From contig NC_079492.1 in NCBI RefSeq assembly GCF_020520425.1, forward strand, positions 146,041,861 to 146,105,860: DNA of 64,000 nucleotides, written 5' to 3'. Positions within the stretch are counted from its first letter, which is position 1; each line of letters begins with the position of its first letter. The DNA is from Spinacia oleracea. Its lineage: Eukaryota > Streptophyta > Magnoliopsida > Caryophyllales > Amaranthaceae. The position numbers were made by a program, and so were the translations under genes. Under the pieces are notes generated by a model, which was not told where the DNA came from, made no database searches, and saw only the letters and a program-made list of their open reading frames with translations. Of this stretch, positions 1 to 11,081 are shown one piece after another.

Positions 1-601
1 ATTCTGTACATTGTGAATGGAATTTGTTGAATTCTTAGGTTTGTCGGTGAAAAATCGTTGGATAATTCGGTGATCACGGGGGTGAATTTTGCGGGCTAGG
101 GTTTTGGTTTTTAGTTGTAATGCAATTAATCAATCCCCAAATTGCGGGGTTCATGTTCCATAGATTGCAGATTTACTTGCTTGAGCACCCTCGTCCATTT
201 TTTATATTAAGAAGGAAATGATCTTTTTATTTAGGCTTCCAACCAAAATTGGGGTTGAGGTCTTTGGGCAATTGATATTTAAGTAGAATTTCAATTTAAC
301 TTTTCTGAAAATTGAAGATGATGCTTATGCTTATTGATGGTCATACATTGTTCTTGGCAGCATGGTTTTGATGGGAAGTTGAAGGGTGGGTTTTCAACAA
401 ATTAGGTTCTGAGCAGAAAAATTTGCGATAAGTCAAGCATTCTATTGTTGTCAAAGATGACGAGCAACATCTAAATCAGCCAACTATTTTAAGCAGGTAA
501 GAAAAACTAATGCTTGCAAGTAACTTGCCTTTGATAAGATGATATTTATATACCCTATGCTACAAGTCAGTTAGTTTTTTAACTTTTGCAAGTGCTTGAA
601 T

Positions 602-847
602 GAGGAAGTCTTGGCCTCAAGTGACTTGTGTCCATATGGACACAAGTGACTTGTAATTGGTACCCGCTAATTTGGTATTGGTACTAAGACTAGTATGGTA
701 TTGGTATACCAATACATTGCTAAGAAGTACCAATACAAATTATTTGTGTTATTGGTACTGACATAAGTTGTGTTGGTACTAAAAATAATTGTATTTGAGT
801 CACTTGTGTCCATATGGACACAAGCCACTTGAGGTTTAGCAATCCTC
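602..847. mobile_element. Small TIR element with palindromic ends, 246 bp
   Basis: The ends are inverted repeats: GAGGAAGTCTTGGCCTCAAG at the left and GAGGATTGCTAAACCTCAAG read from the right. Just inside each end is a near-perfect palindrome, CTTGTGTCCATATGGACACAAG in two parts. A 10-bp direct repeat GTGCTTGAAT flanks it (592-601 and 848-857). Units 2, 3 and 4 have a single TGCTTGA at this point with no insert, so this is a clean insertion. A 9-10 bp duplication fits a Mutator-like origin; the family is inferred. Confidence 0.8.
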
Positions 848-2450
848 GTGCTTGAATACTTTTCTAGTTTTCTGATAAGTTTATAACTTATAAGATTCTA
901 GAATTCAGTAGTCTGAGTCCTTCATTATTGTTTTATCAAGTGCTTTAGTGGGTTGTTACTGAGACGTTTAATGTTCCTTCGAATATCTTTAAACTCTGTG
1001 TTAAATAAAAATCGTCAAACCTCGTTAATAAATCATACACTAACCAAAGTTTTTAAGTTCTCTTTTGTTTCTGGTCTTTCGAAGGACTTTCAATTCCAAC
1101 CAAATCCCTTAATCTCAGCAGAAAGGAAGATAAAGAAAGGGTGACTCCCACCTCATTTCAATATCACTTAGGTACTTAACTTGTCATGTATCACTTAGCT
1201 TGTCAGTTGATAGTTTGTTACCACAGCTTGCGTGTATACATTATTGATCGCTGATGAATAAGAAGGCAATAACGCACAACTAATTAATATACTACGTATA
1301 TAGGAAAGAAAGTTTCTGAAAGTTTCCATTTTAGGCGTCCTGTAAATAAAAATTTGCCAAGCTCATTACCCATTTCTAACAGCATAAGGAGCATATACAT
1401 GCTATTATAAATACCATGCATACCTTTGTTTCCATCCACCAGTTGTGCGTCAAAATATATTTTTCACCTTATTCTTCATCTTCCTGACATAACACCCATT
1501 CTTGATCACACCAGTCTCCTCAACAGATTAGTGCCATAAAGTGGCTCTAGTCTCTAGTTTGAGTCTTGTCCACGTTACTTGGTAAGTTTTCTTTTTATGT
1601 AGTATGGCTCAAGTGCTAATTTTGCATTATTTTGGAAAAATCTTCACATAGATGTTAATTGTTATTTGATCTTTCATCCTTATGTTAACTGTTAAGTAGT
1701 AGTCATGGAGTAATACTCGTTCCTCTGCTTTGGTAGTCTGGATTCCCTAATAAGTAAAATAGAAACATGGCTGTAATTGAGTTAGACTAATTATTCGGGC
1801 CGTCTCCATTGCATGCCTACACTGTTACTAAACTTCATCACAGCATGTGCAAAAACAAACAAAACAAAACGATGCAGTTCTGTTTTTCCACCGTGCATGA
1901 CTCAGTAAACCATCTTAGGTTCACTGGTTGACTTCTTTTATGCTCATTCTGTGCACAAATTCAGGTACCATTATAGGTGAACGAAACCTATAAATATAGG
2001 GTATTTAAAGAATGGGGGCTGATTCTGATCTTTGGTTCGGCTAATAGTTCAAAGTTAGACGATAAAGTAAGGAAGGGCAGTTTTGTTCATATACTCTGTG
2101 GAGAAGTTATATAACTGCATTGAAGTCCTAACTCCTAAATGAATATTTATTCATAATGTAGTAGATTTTACCTACGCATTGTTTTATCCCTTAGAAACCG
2201 ACTTTTATGTTAAATTTAGCTATGTAAAAGAATATCCTTGCTTATCTTTACAGTAACGATAATCAGGTATTATTTAACAAAATTCTCTAGGACATAATTA
2301 ATCTGTAGCTCATCATGCGGACCTTGGCAAGTTTGGCATTGGATTATTCAGTTAGAGACTTGGAGTGTGAATTTTGTTTAACTTTTTTAATTTTAAATTT
2401 AGTACAATATAATTATTTGTAACTTATTAGATTTCAATGTTTTGATACAG

Positions 2451-2953
2451 GTTTATTGTTGTATTAACTCTACTAGCACAACTTGGACTCTCCATAGGAG
2501 ATGGTGGTGATGGCCATAATCCCTTCAAATTTCGTGGAATATATGAATGGATTATCCAAGTTTCACTAATATTAGGTATTATTTTAATAGTGATTCTTAT
2601 ATATTTTATTAGATGTACATTTTTGCAAAAAGTACACCACCCACTATCCAACTCCCTAATCTTCCCACCAGCCCAAGCCACTGAAATTTCTAGCCACCCT
2701 TCTAATACTCTTTCAGAAACCTATGTCTTACGTAGATTACCGGAAGAGATTTATACGTATTCAACTGAACGTTCTAATGATTTTAGTCATATACTTCGTA
2801 TATTGTATGATATGCAATTTTCCTTTTGTTGATAAGGGAGAAGCTGTGCATCCATGTTTTTCACTCTCACTATACTAGGTCATGGTTTCCGAAGCACGAT
2901 TTTCGTTCTACACTGTGCCGTCATGATTATTTTGACGGTTTTGCCGATTACTA
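2451..2953 (+). pseudogene. RING-H2 gene, copy 1, decayed
   Basis: This is the coding exon 2 counterpart of the intact RING genes in units 2 and 4. The acceptor TACAG at 2446-2450 is kept. The N-terminal membrane part is readable, as is the ETYVLRRLPEEIY segment before the RING. Inside the RING the frame is lost after DFSHI, stops follow, and the C-x-H / H-x2-C ligand block is not encoded. There are also small compensating frame changes around 2630-2670. The first coding exon (near 1535-1580) has no ATG where the other copies have one. The host gene is therefore dead in this unit, while its neprosin neighbour is intact. Confidence 0.85.
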
Positions 2954-3549
2954 ATTGGTACAGTGTAAAAAACTATGTTTATATGGTACATGCATAAATG
3001 AATTTTATTTTAAATGAAATATTTTAATAAAAATCATAGTTTTTGACTCTGATAAAAATCATAGTTTTTGACTCTGATAAAAATCATAGCTTGTGTAAAA
3101 CTGTCAATATTTTGTGATTTCAATCCTTGATGTATGAATACCTTGTACGAGTTTACGAAATTGTTAAGTATCGTCACACACCATGGATGCCACAAATGAT
3201 GTGTTATGTGTGCAACACTTCGTGACTTCGATCTCAAAGGCTGCAAAACCTACGTTGCTTTGCTTGTCTGTGTTGGTGTTCCGTTGCTTTTCTGGTTTCA
3301 GGCAAACATTGTCTATCTTTTGTTATGCTATTGGTGTAGCTTTTATGTCCTTTGTAAAACATGTAGGCTGCACCTTTGCTTGGGTTGCAGCTCTATGTTG
3401 TAACCTTCGCGTTAATACATTTGTTTCGTGTATAACAAGAATACTTGTGGTGTTTATGGTATCACGGAAGGAGGAAAAACAAGAATGCAAACGTCAATTA
3501 TCGAGTATTACTGATTGTTGTTTTTATTTCCTCAATTCTGAAAATGTAA

Positions 3550-6418
3550 TTACATTGTAGTACCACCATAGAAGATTGTTCTTCCTAAATTGTCATAATG
3601 TTCCCTATCATAGACTCCATAATGCCAATTATCGGTATACTTTTCAGTTTGTTTAGGGCTAATCTTTTGATGGTTTGAATCTAAAACTACAAGACGAGCA
3701 CAAAATGCAGATAATGTAGCATCTTCAACCGGATAATAACCGTTTCCGATGGGAGGAAGAGGCTGACCAGGTGGGCTATATGCCTCTCCACCAACTGCAA
3801 TATAAGTCGCGCCATTTGCCAAACCGGTGAATAGCTCTCGTGGCCAATAACCAACAATGGTGTCTGGTTTACCTGGATCGCGTAGTAGAAGCCACCAATG
3901 CCCTGTTTTAGGATCCTTTTCAACGTATTATGGGCATTAGTTTAGCAGATTGCCTATTTTTCTAATTATGAAGAATTGAAATTTGAAATAGTACCTGGTA
4001 AACAAAGGGCGCTATACACCATGATTTCAAACTTCCTCTTCTCGTGGTTCGTTTCACAGCAAAGTCAATTGGAATGTCTTTATTGACGTTAACGAATCCA
4101 GGGCACAACATGTTGAAGCAATGTGATTGACCAGCCTAAAAATTAAAGACAAAAATATTGTTTAAAAGGGACAAAAAAACAAATAAGAAGAGAAGAGAAA
4201 TATCGGATCACATACTCACATTAAAGTATTGAAAAAGATGTGTGCGATTATCTTTGTTTAACGCTGGATTAACCTACATGTTTGAAAAGAAATGAAAGTT
4301 AGAGCAAATTACAGTTGAGTATATTGTTTGATGTAGTGTTACTTTTTTCTTCGAGTACATAGAAGGTTAAAAAAACCAAATAATGTACGAAGACATTTGC
4401 ATGCGTTAAACAATCCTTACGAAAAAAGAGAAAGATGTGGAGTAACTTACGGTCCAACCAACTTGTATCCGATCATTACCATTTTGAATGATCATCTCTC
4501 CTGATGAATATTGTTGTGGCATGATATGCGGATTATAAACATTTAATTCACAGTTTACACCATAATATTTCACTTTACTTGGGTCGGAATTTGTTTGAAC
4601 AATTGCAAACTGCGACAACAATAAAGCAAACCTTATTAAGAACACGTATATTAGGAACCTCTCAAGTGCTATAACTATTTTGAAACTAATGGATTAAAGG
4701 CTTACATGAGTTCCTGTTTGTTGTTGATTTTTAGTGTTAGGCTTGGATCTTGAAATATAATCTTTTGTGAATTGCAATATTTGGATAAATTCATCTTTAC
4801 TCCATCGTCTGATTGGAATAGTTCCCTCATGACATCTTTCATCTTCTAATTGCATATTCTCAACCAATACCTCATTTTTAGCTTCTGGCCATTCTGGTAC
4901 AAAACTTGGTTTCAACTAAATCCCGACAAATAATTAGGGCAAGAATAATAAATCATATGAAGCAGGCCCGACCCTAGGGGGTAGGCGAGGGGTGCCACCG
5001 CCTAGGGCCCAAGGCGAAAAGGGGCACAAAATAATAGCATGTTCAGTAATTTAGTACTAGTAATAAACAACACATTAAACATACATATTATTTTCTTGGC
5101 TCATTGGTTGAAAGTAGGTGTTAATGTTTTGATGTTTACTAGAGGTCTAGTGTTCAACTCCCCTTACTTGTTCATTTCTTTTGTTTTTTAAACTTTCTCA
5201 ATATTTTTATTTTTGTGTTTACGTTGGTTTTTCTTTTTTAAACTTTGTCAATATTTTTATTTTGTGTTTTACTTTGAATTTTTCTTTTTTAAACTTTGTC
5301 AATGTTTTTTATTTTGTGTTTTACGTTGAGTATATGTACGTAGTATTTGATTTTTAGTACTCAGTTCTAATTGATGTAACTATATGTGGGCGAAAAAAAT
5401 GCTTATTTTATGGACTATAAGGTTTATAAGTTTTAAAATAGATATCAAATTTTAATGAAGACAAAATTAATTGATACTTTTATATGCTCAAAATGAACCT
5501 TTATTTACAAAAAAAAAAAAAAAAAAAAAACTTTTATACATATTAATTATCTTGCAATTAAGTGAGTATTTATTTTATTGAAATATTTCAAGAGATCGAC
5601 TAGAGCATGATTTTGAAATTCTAGGATCCTGCAAAGGAGATATAGTAAGTTTTGATTGATTTGAATTCAACAATATAATGGATTTAACAAAAATGATATT
5701 ATTTCAGTTAAAGAAGTATTATTTCGGAAGGGGCCTTGATCCCTTATTTTGTCTAGGCCCCTCCAAATATCAGGACCGGGGCTGATATGAAGTGCTACGT
5801 TTTTTTTTTGAAAACTACACCTAATTGAACATAATAAGAAAAAAAAAAAAATTAATCATGAACATGTGGAAGGGAAGAATGTTTTTCTAATATTTTTTTG
5901 AAACTACACCTAATTGAATATAACAAGAAAAAGAAATTAGAGTTAAAAATCATGAACCTGTGGATGGGAAGAATGGTTTTTCAACAGAGGATGATCAAAT
6001 GCAGGTTGTTTATAGAAATCCACACAATCGTACAAGTCTCCATGTATTGTCTGCAAATTAAACTCTTGATTATATTACAAGAGTTATATAATTATAATAA
6101 ACTAGCACCTTCCACAATTGCTCTTGCCAAAATAAAAAATTGTAAGAAAAACTAACAAACAAAATGAAACACATAAATAACGTTTAGTTCCGGATAAATT
6201 TGCAAATTAAATATATTATGTACATGTAAATGGAGAAAATTAAAGAAAAGGGAAAAAAGAAAAAGAACCTTGATTGCCTTAACACTTGGCTTTTTGAGGA
6301 GCTTAAATTGCTTAATCCATTGAAGTTTTTCTTGTTTAGAAAGTTGAATGCCTTCTATTTCATAATTTATCATAGACGAGCATAAGATCACAACGTATAC
6401 TAGGGTCTTGATACCCAT
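3550..6418 (-). CDS. Neprosin-family secreted protein, copy A (7 exons, 390 aa)
   Basis: Exons in coding order: 6418-6269, 6050-5958, 4915-4706, 4609-4451, 4273-4220, 4135-3995, 3915-3550. All introns are GT-AG and phase 0, and the sum is 391 codons with the stop. Residues 1-25 are a signal peptide ([15 protein letters not shown]...). Exon 2 holds [19 protein letters not shown], the neprosin activation-peptide signature (DUF4409). Exons 4-7 form the neprosin domain, with [46 protein letters not shown] and GGEAYSPP. Neprosins are secreted, prolyl-directed glutamic peptidases; activity of this copy is inferred. Exon 3 has one extra codon compared with the other copies and starts with TTG (Leu) after its acceptor. 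Intron 2 carries a hAT-like element. It faces a dead RING gene. Confidence 0.85.
4963..5784. mobile_element. hAT-like non-autonomous element, 822 bp, in neprosin A intron 2
   Basis: The left end is CAGGCCCGACCCTAGGGGG and the right end, read inward, begins CAGCCCCGGTCCTGA. A perfect 8-bp direct repeat ATATGAAG flanks it (4955-4962 and 5785-5792), the hAT hallmark. There is no transposase frame. The interior holds a poly(A) run (about 5510-5530) and, at 5097-5165, two blocks that look like tRNA A and B boxes (TGGCTCATTGGTTGAA and AGTGTTCAACTCC). The other neprosin copies lack it. Confidence 0.9.
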
Positions 6419-6501
6419 CATTCTACGAGTAATCGAATAAAAAATATATATAAATACGACATTTTCTAAGATGCAAAATACCGATGTGTGATCATAATAA
6501 T

Positions 6502-6536
<35 letters not shown>

Positions 6537-6903
6537 TAATAATAATAATAATAATAATAAACCATGCATATAACAATTTTAGTTCAATTGATATAGAACT
6601 ATTATATTTCTTACCTGTTCTTTAGTACTCCGTATGCAATTTCTGAAATTAAATAGCAAAAGTATTTTTATTTTTATTTTGTTTAATTTACAGTCTAGGA
6701 AATGTAATGTTGCTTCGAAACAAAAAGGAAATGTAATGTAATTTCTGGTTTTGGTATTATAAACAGTAACAATAAATGCACATGCACTAAAATATGGAGG
6801 GGCTTGGATGCTTCCATATAATTACAGTTTGGACATGTTAGACAATAGACAATTAATAATCATAAATGAGCGTATCTGGAGTGATTTTTTTAAGACATTA
6901 AAC

Positions 6904-6918
6904 ATGTACTCCGTATTT
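6904..6918. repeat. Left target-site duplication of the LINE
   Basis: ATGTACTCCGTATTT here is repeated exactly at 12404-12418. It directly adjoins the poly(T) run that is the LINE's poly(A) tail read on the + strand. Confidence 0.9.
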
Positions 6919-6999
6919 TTTTTTTTTTTTTTTTTTTTTTTTGACAAGAGGACTAGAAACAAACAAACGAAAAACAGAGCAAAACCAAAATAAAAAAAA

Positions 7000-9900
7000 C
7001 TAAAATCTATGCCTAATGAGATGTCGACAACGCGCCAAAATGGCCAGCTTATGGGCCGGGAACACATACTGACGAGAGACCTTGAGAGCTGAAAACATCG
7101 CTAATGAACTCAGGAGCCGTCGCAGATCCTGAAGCGCCCAAGTAATAGAAACAGGACCCTGTTGAGTCGAAGTAACCAAGTCCACAAGCAAAGCAGAATC
7201 CGAAAACAGAAGGACTCTAGTAAAACCCCGGTTGATAGCCATTCGAATCCCCCACAAACAAGCCGATAATTCTGCCTGCAAAGCTGAAGCTAAAACGCAG
7301 GCCTGAGCCCCTCCCCCAGTATGAGACAGAGTCCTAGGATCTTGAAGAATCCAACCTAACCCAGCCTCATTAGTTGTGGAATTCCAAGCACCATCAGTAA
7401 TGAGACATGTGACAGAAGAATCCATAACTGACCAAGGAAAACCAGGATGGTCCAACTTTTTTGGACAGAGACTGCGCGCATAATCTGCAGAGGGGGCAGA
7501 CCTTGCACGAACCTCAGAACATCTCACCGTCCAGGACTCTACTAATACTAACAAAACTCCTGGATCCCAGACTGCATTTCGAAACCTGATATTATTGCGG
7601 AGAATCCACACAGACCATAACATAGAAATGAACTTATCTAATAGGACCTGGTGAGACCTGCAGGAAGAACAGTTTGCCATAAACCCCGTGCACCAATATT
7701 CCAAAGAACCTGACGAAGAGGGCAAGAAAAGTCGAAGAGAAGAAGCAGCCCAGAACTGGGTCATCATAGGGCAATCCCAAAATAAATGCTCAAAAGTCTC
7801 CGGATACCGATGGCAAAAGGAACATGCTGGATCTATAGGCATACCCCGAAGTTGCAGAGAGGAAGCTAAAGGAAGAGAATGCTTAAGCAATTTCCAAAAG
7901 AAAACCTTAAGCTTATGCATAATCTTCAACCCCCAGAAATGTTTCCACCAAGAAGCGGAGGGAACTGAGGTAGACGAAGCAACATTATGGTGCTGACTCA
8001 TGAGCATAGCATACGCGGATCTGACCGTGAACTTCCCGTCATAAGAAAACTTCCAGTAGACAAAATCGTCCTTCTGCATAGAAGGACGTTCCAGAGCCAG
8101 AATCTGACTAGCTGTGTTGTCATCAAAAAGTTGATGCACCAGCTCAACCTTCCACGCGTAGGAACGCGGATCTAGTAATGAGGAAACATGAGTCGGCTTA
8201 ACCGACTCAACCACCGACGGCCTGAAACGAACCAAAAGACCTGGAACCCAAGCATCCCTAAGAATGCGAATACAATTCCCTGCCCCGGGTTTCCAAGCAA
8301 TCCCTTGGTCTAAGACTTGGAAACCTTCAGCAAGGCTCCTAAACCCCCAAGAAGGACGAGAACCTGAAGCCCGAGAACCAGCAAGACCAAGATTCGGGTA
8401 GCGGACCTTAAAAAGACGAGACATAAGAAGTTGCGGGTTGTGAACAATGCGCCAAGCATTCTTAGCTAGAAGAGCCTGATTAAAACCTTGAATACCTCTA
8501 ATTCCCAGACCCCCCATTCCTTTCGGAAGATGTAAAATGGATGCCGGAAGCATTGCTATCCCCCTGGAATCTGCAGAAGAGCGCCACCAGAACTGAAGAC
8601 ACAACTGGTCAATCCGATCACAAATTGACTTCGGGATCTTGAAAACAGAGAGAACGTGTGTAATGGAGGCTATGAGCACGTAATTGATAACAACCAGTTT
8701 TGCCGCTGAAGAAAGGCGCAAAGATGAAAAATTAGCAATTCGGCGTGCTATGCAATCCACAAGGCCATAAAATGCTTCACACTTAGACCGACCCATGTCC
8801 ACTGGAACCCCAAGATAAGGCCCTAAAGAGGTACGCTGACCCAACCGCAAGGAGGTAGCCAGGAAGTCACGATAGTCCTGCGGAGTATTAGGACTGAATT
8901 TGACAAAGGATTTTTGGTAGTTAATCACCTGACCAGAAATAGAGCTGAACTTAGACAGTAAGGCCAGGACCTGGTCACAAATTTCAGGAGACAGCCGGAA
9001 AAACAGGAGAGAATCATCAGCAAAAAATAAGTGTGAGATCGAAGGAGCGCCTCGAGATATAGAAATCCCTTCAATCAAGTGCATCCGTTCCGCACGATGC
9101 AAGATAGAAGAGAACACTTCCATGCACAAAACAAATAAATAAGGAGAAAGGGGATCTCCTTGGCGCAAACCGCACTTTGGATGAAAAGCCCGAGTAGGCT
9201 CACCATTTACAAGGACCTGGTAAGACACCGTAGTGACGCATTGCCGAATGATGTTGACCCAGTATGGAGGGAACCCAAACGCTTGTAAGGCCTGAAACAA
9301 GAAATCCCAACGCACTCTATCATAAGCCTTATTCATATCAAGTTTGACCACTGCATAGAATTTACTCCTTGTTGAAGCCCGATTAACGAAAGAAATCAAC
9401 TCATGAGCAATCAGACATTCATCTGACATTAGACGCTCTGGAACAAAAGCATTCTGGTTGCCCGAAATCAGAGAAGGAAGCACAGAGCGCATACGATGGG
9501 TCAGGCACTTCGAAATGCACTTGTAAATGACATTACACAGTCCAATAGGACGAAACTGGGACACCAACGTAGGATGTTGTGTTTTAGGGAGGAGCACCAA
9601 GAAAGTGCGGTTCCAATCCCTGAGCATAAACCCATGAGCAAAGAAAAATTGAACAGCATTAATGACATGAGAACCCACAATTCCCCAGTGGGTTTTGAAA
9701 AACGATGCTGAAAAACCATCCGGACCTGGAGATTTGTTGTCAGCGATATTAAACATGGCATAACGAATCTCTGCAGGGGAGAAAGGAACCATCAAGAACT
9801 CTCTGTTTTCCTGGGACAAAACTGGAAGCTGGAGCTGCTCCCAGTCATACGGGAGAGGATCGGAAACTGGCTTATTGACCTCATATAAGTCCGAGTAAAA

Positions 9901-11055
9901 ACCAAAAATGAGCGAACGGAGAGCAGGAGGAGAGGAAACCCATTCACCCACATCATTCTGTAAGGTAGAAATGGTGTTCCTACGCTTTCGAGCCTGAACT
10001 GACGCAAACAAGAGCTTTGAATGACATTCACCAAAAGCATCCCATTTAACCTTAGAACGTTGACGCCAGTATAAGAAGGTAGCCTGCGCTCTAGCTACAC
10101 ACTCATCCTTTGTTGTAAGAAAAAGAGTTGCAGCAGGACCGGGGCCAATGGAGTTGGCAGCAGAGATCAAAATAGTAGAGAAATCCCTCCAACTAATACC
10201 CCAACTACGTCTGTTCCGAACGCACCAATCTAACATGAAATGACGACTGGCAACCAATTTGGATTGCAGAATGTACATAGGCGAACCTACATACTTGCGT
10301 TGAAACACAGACGTAATAAACTCAACCACCTGCTTGGCCTGTAGGCACCAATTTTCGATACGGTAAGGACGTGATGAACGAGGCGTTGAATCCAGGCGTA
10401 AAATAATTGTAGCATGGTCCGATAAGAAAATAGGTTGATGAAGGATAGAGGTGTCAGGGTTTTCCAACAACCATGTCCCCGAGGCGTACGCCTTATCCAA
10501 CCTCTGAAATGTGAGAGAATTATCATGGTGGTTATTTGTCCAGGTATACGGGCACCCTGAAAAAGGAATATCCATTAACCCATTTTCAAGGCGCCATTGC
10601 ATAAACTTGTGACGACCCGGGGTGTACAATGACCCTCCCATTTTATCATCTAAGAACTCAACTTGGTTAAAGTCCCCAATGAGGACAATCTTGGGGTATT
10701 GGGCTAAAATTAAAGAAATCTTATCCCAGACCAAGGTTCTATCAGCTAAATGAGGCGCTACGTACACAAACAACATGTAGCTTATTTCACTATTAACATT
10801 CGAAATTTTACAAAGTACAAAGTTGCTACAAACTGAAACAGGCACAATTTGTACATCAGAAGACCACAAAAGGACTAAACCCCCGCTTAACCCTTCCGCA
10901 TCCACCCCGCAAAATTCTGAAAAAGGAAGGGAAGCCAACTTTTGACGAGCACTATCTACAGAGACCATTGTTTCCATGACAAAAACAACATCTAACCCAA
11001 AAGAACGGACTAAGGAAGCCAAATAAGGAACTTTAGGGGAGTCTGTTGATCCCAA
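7000..11055 (-). CDS. LINE ORF2: endonuclease / reverse transcriptase / RNase H
   Basis: The frame is open for 1351 codons. Domains in order: APE-type endonuclease (about residues 1-225; METM near 28, IGDFN near 125, LSDHAT near 210), reverse transcriptase (about 430-720; SPGPDGF near 441, CGLRQGDPLSPYLF, FADD near 676), a zf-RVT cysteine/histidine module (CSFCHRYPETFEHLFWDC, about 1075-1095), and C-terminal RNase H (ITDGAW near 1218, QAELSA near 1258, FSDSAL near 1283). The usual N-terminal WNCRGLGS motif is present as NCRGLGS, but the codon at the W position is TAA and no ATG lies upstream in frame. The first listed codon is TTG. The enzyme would reverse transcribe LINE RNA at nicked target DNA; this copy probably cannot begin ORF2 normally. 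Confidence 0.92.
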   Translation of the reverse strand: MGSTDSPKVPYLASLVRSFGLDVVFVMETMVSVDSARQKLASLPFSEFCGVDAEGLSGGLVLLWSSDVQIVPVSVCSNFVLCKISNVNSEISYMLFVYVAPHLADRTLVWDKISLILAQYPKIVLIGDFNQVEFLDDKMGGSLYTPGRHKFMQWRLENGLMDIPFSGCPYTWTNNHHDNSLTFQRLDKAYASGTWLLENPDTSILHQPIFLSDHATIILRLDSTPRSSRPYRIENWCLQAKQVVEFITSVFQRKYVGSPMYILQSKLVASRHFMLDWCVRNRRSWGISWRDFSTILISAANSIGPGPAATLFLTTKDECVARAQATFLYWRQRSKVKWDAFGECHSKLLFASVQARKRRNTISTLQNDVGEWVSSPPALRSLIFGFYSDLYEVNKPVSDPLPYDWEQLQLPVLSQENREFLMVPFSPAEIRYAMFNIADNKSPGPDGFSASFFKTHWGIVGSHVINAVQFFFAHGFMLRDWNRTFLVLLPKTQHPTLVSQFRPIGLCNVIYKCISKCLTHRMRSVLPSLISGNQNAFVPERLMSDECLIAHELISFVNRASTRSKFYAVVKLDMNKAYDRVRWDFLFQALQAFGFPPYWVNIIRQCVTTVSYQVLVNGEPTRAFHPKCGLRQGDPLSPYLFVLCMEVFSSILHRAERMHLIEGISISRGAPSISHLFFADDSLLFFRLSPEICDQVLALLSKFSSISGQVINYQKSFVKFSPNTPQDYRDFLATSLRLGQRTSLGPYLGVPVDMGRSKCEAFYGLVDCIARRIANFSSLRLSSAAKLVVINYVLIASITHVLSVFKIPKSICDRIDQLCLQFWWRSSADSRGIAMLPASILHLPKGMGGLGIRGIQGFNQALLAKNAWRIVHNPQLLMSRLFKVRYPNLGLAGSRASGSRPSWGFRSLAEGFQVLDQGIAWKPGAGNCIRILRDAWVPGLLVRFRPSVVESVKPTHVSSLLDPRSYAWKVELVHQLFDDNTASQILALERPSMQKDDFVYWKFSYDGKFTVRSAYAMLMSQHHNVASSTSVPSASWWKHFWGLKIMHKLKVFFWKLLKHSLPLASSLQLRGMPIDPACSFCHRYPETFEHLFWDCPMMTQFWAASSLRLFLPSSSGSLEYWCTGFMANCSSCRSHQVLLDKFISMLWSVWILRNNIRFRNAVWDPGVLLVLVESWTVRCSEVRARSAPSADYARSLCPKKLDHPGFPWSVMDSSVTCLITDGAWNSTTNEAGLGWILQDPRTLSHTGGGAQACVLASALQAELSACLWGIRMAINRGFTRVLLFSDSALLVDLVTSTQQGPVSITWALQDLRRLLSSLAMFSALKVSRQYVFPAHKLAILARCRHLIRHRF

Positions 11056-11081
11056 ACCCCTACAGTTTTAGGAACACACCT

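Larger units (their letters stand above)
1..6903. repeat. Tandem segmental unit 1 (RING + neprosin), left end off window
   Basis: This is the first of four paralogous units. Position 1 corresponds to about 14285 in unit 2 and 30445 in unit 3 (shared phrases such as TTGTCGGTGAAA and GGCTAGGGTTTT). The unit runs through a decayed RING-H2 gene (+) and an intact neprosin gene (-). It ends at the LINE insertion, where the neprosin upstream sequence is interrupted. Bases 1-2450 are leader and intron sequence of the RING gene: a leader exon at 361-496 (CAG acceptor, GTAAG donor), a MITE at 602-847, and the degraded first coding exon near 1535-1580. The unit is seen directly by alignment to the others. 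Confidence 0.85.

Noticed and set aside
3183-3560. 125-codon frame on the + strand between RING 1 and neprosin A
   Set aside because: It lies in the intergenic spacer, is not kept in the paralogous units, and overlaps the neprosin 3' end region; no family features.
6152-6565. Frame with long Tyr/Phe runs on the - strand
   Set aside because: The first half is a read-through of poly-A and TAA repeats; only the part from 6418 is real, as exon 1 of neprosin A.
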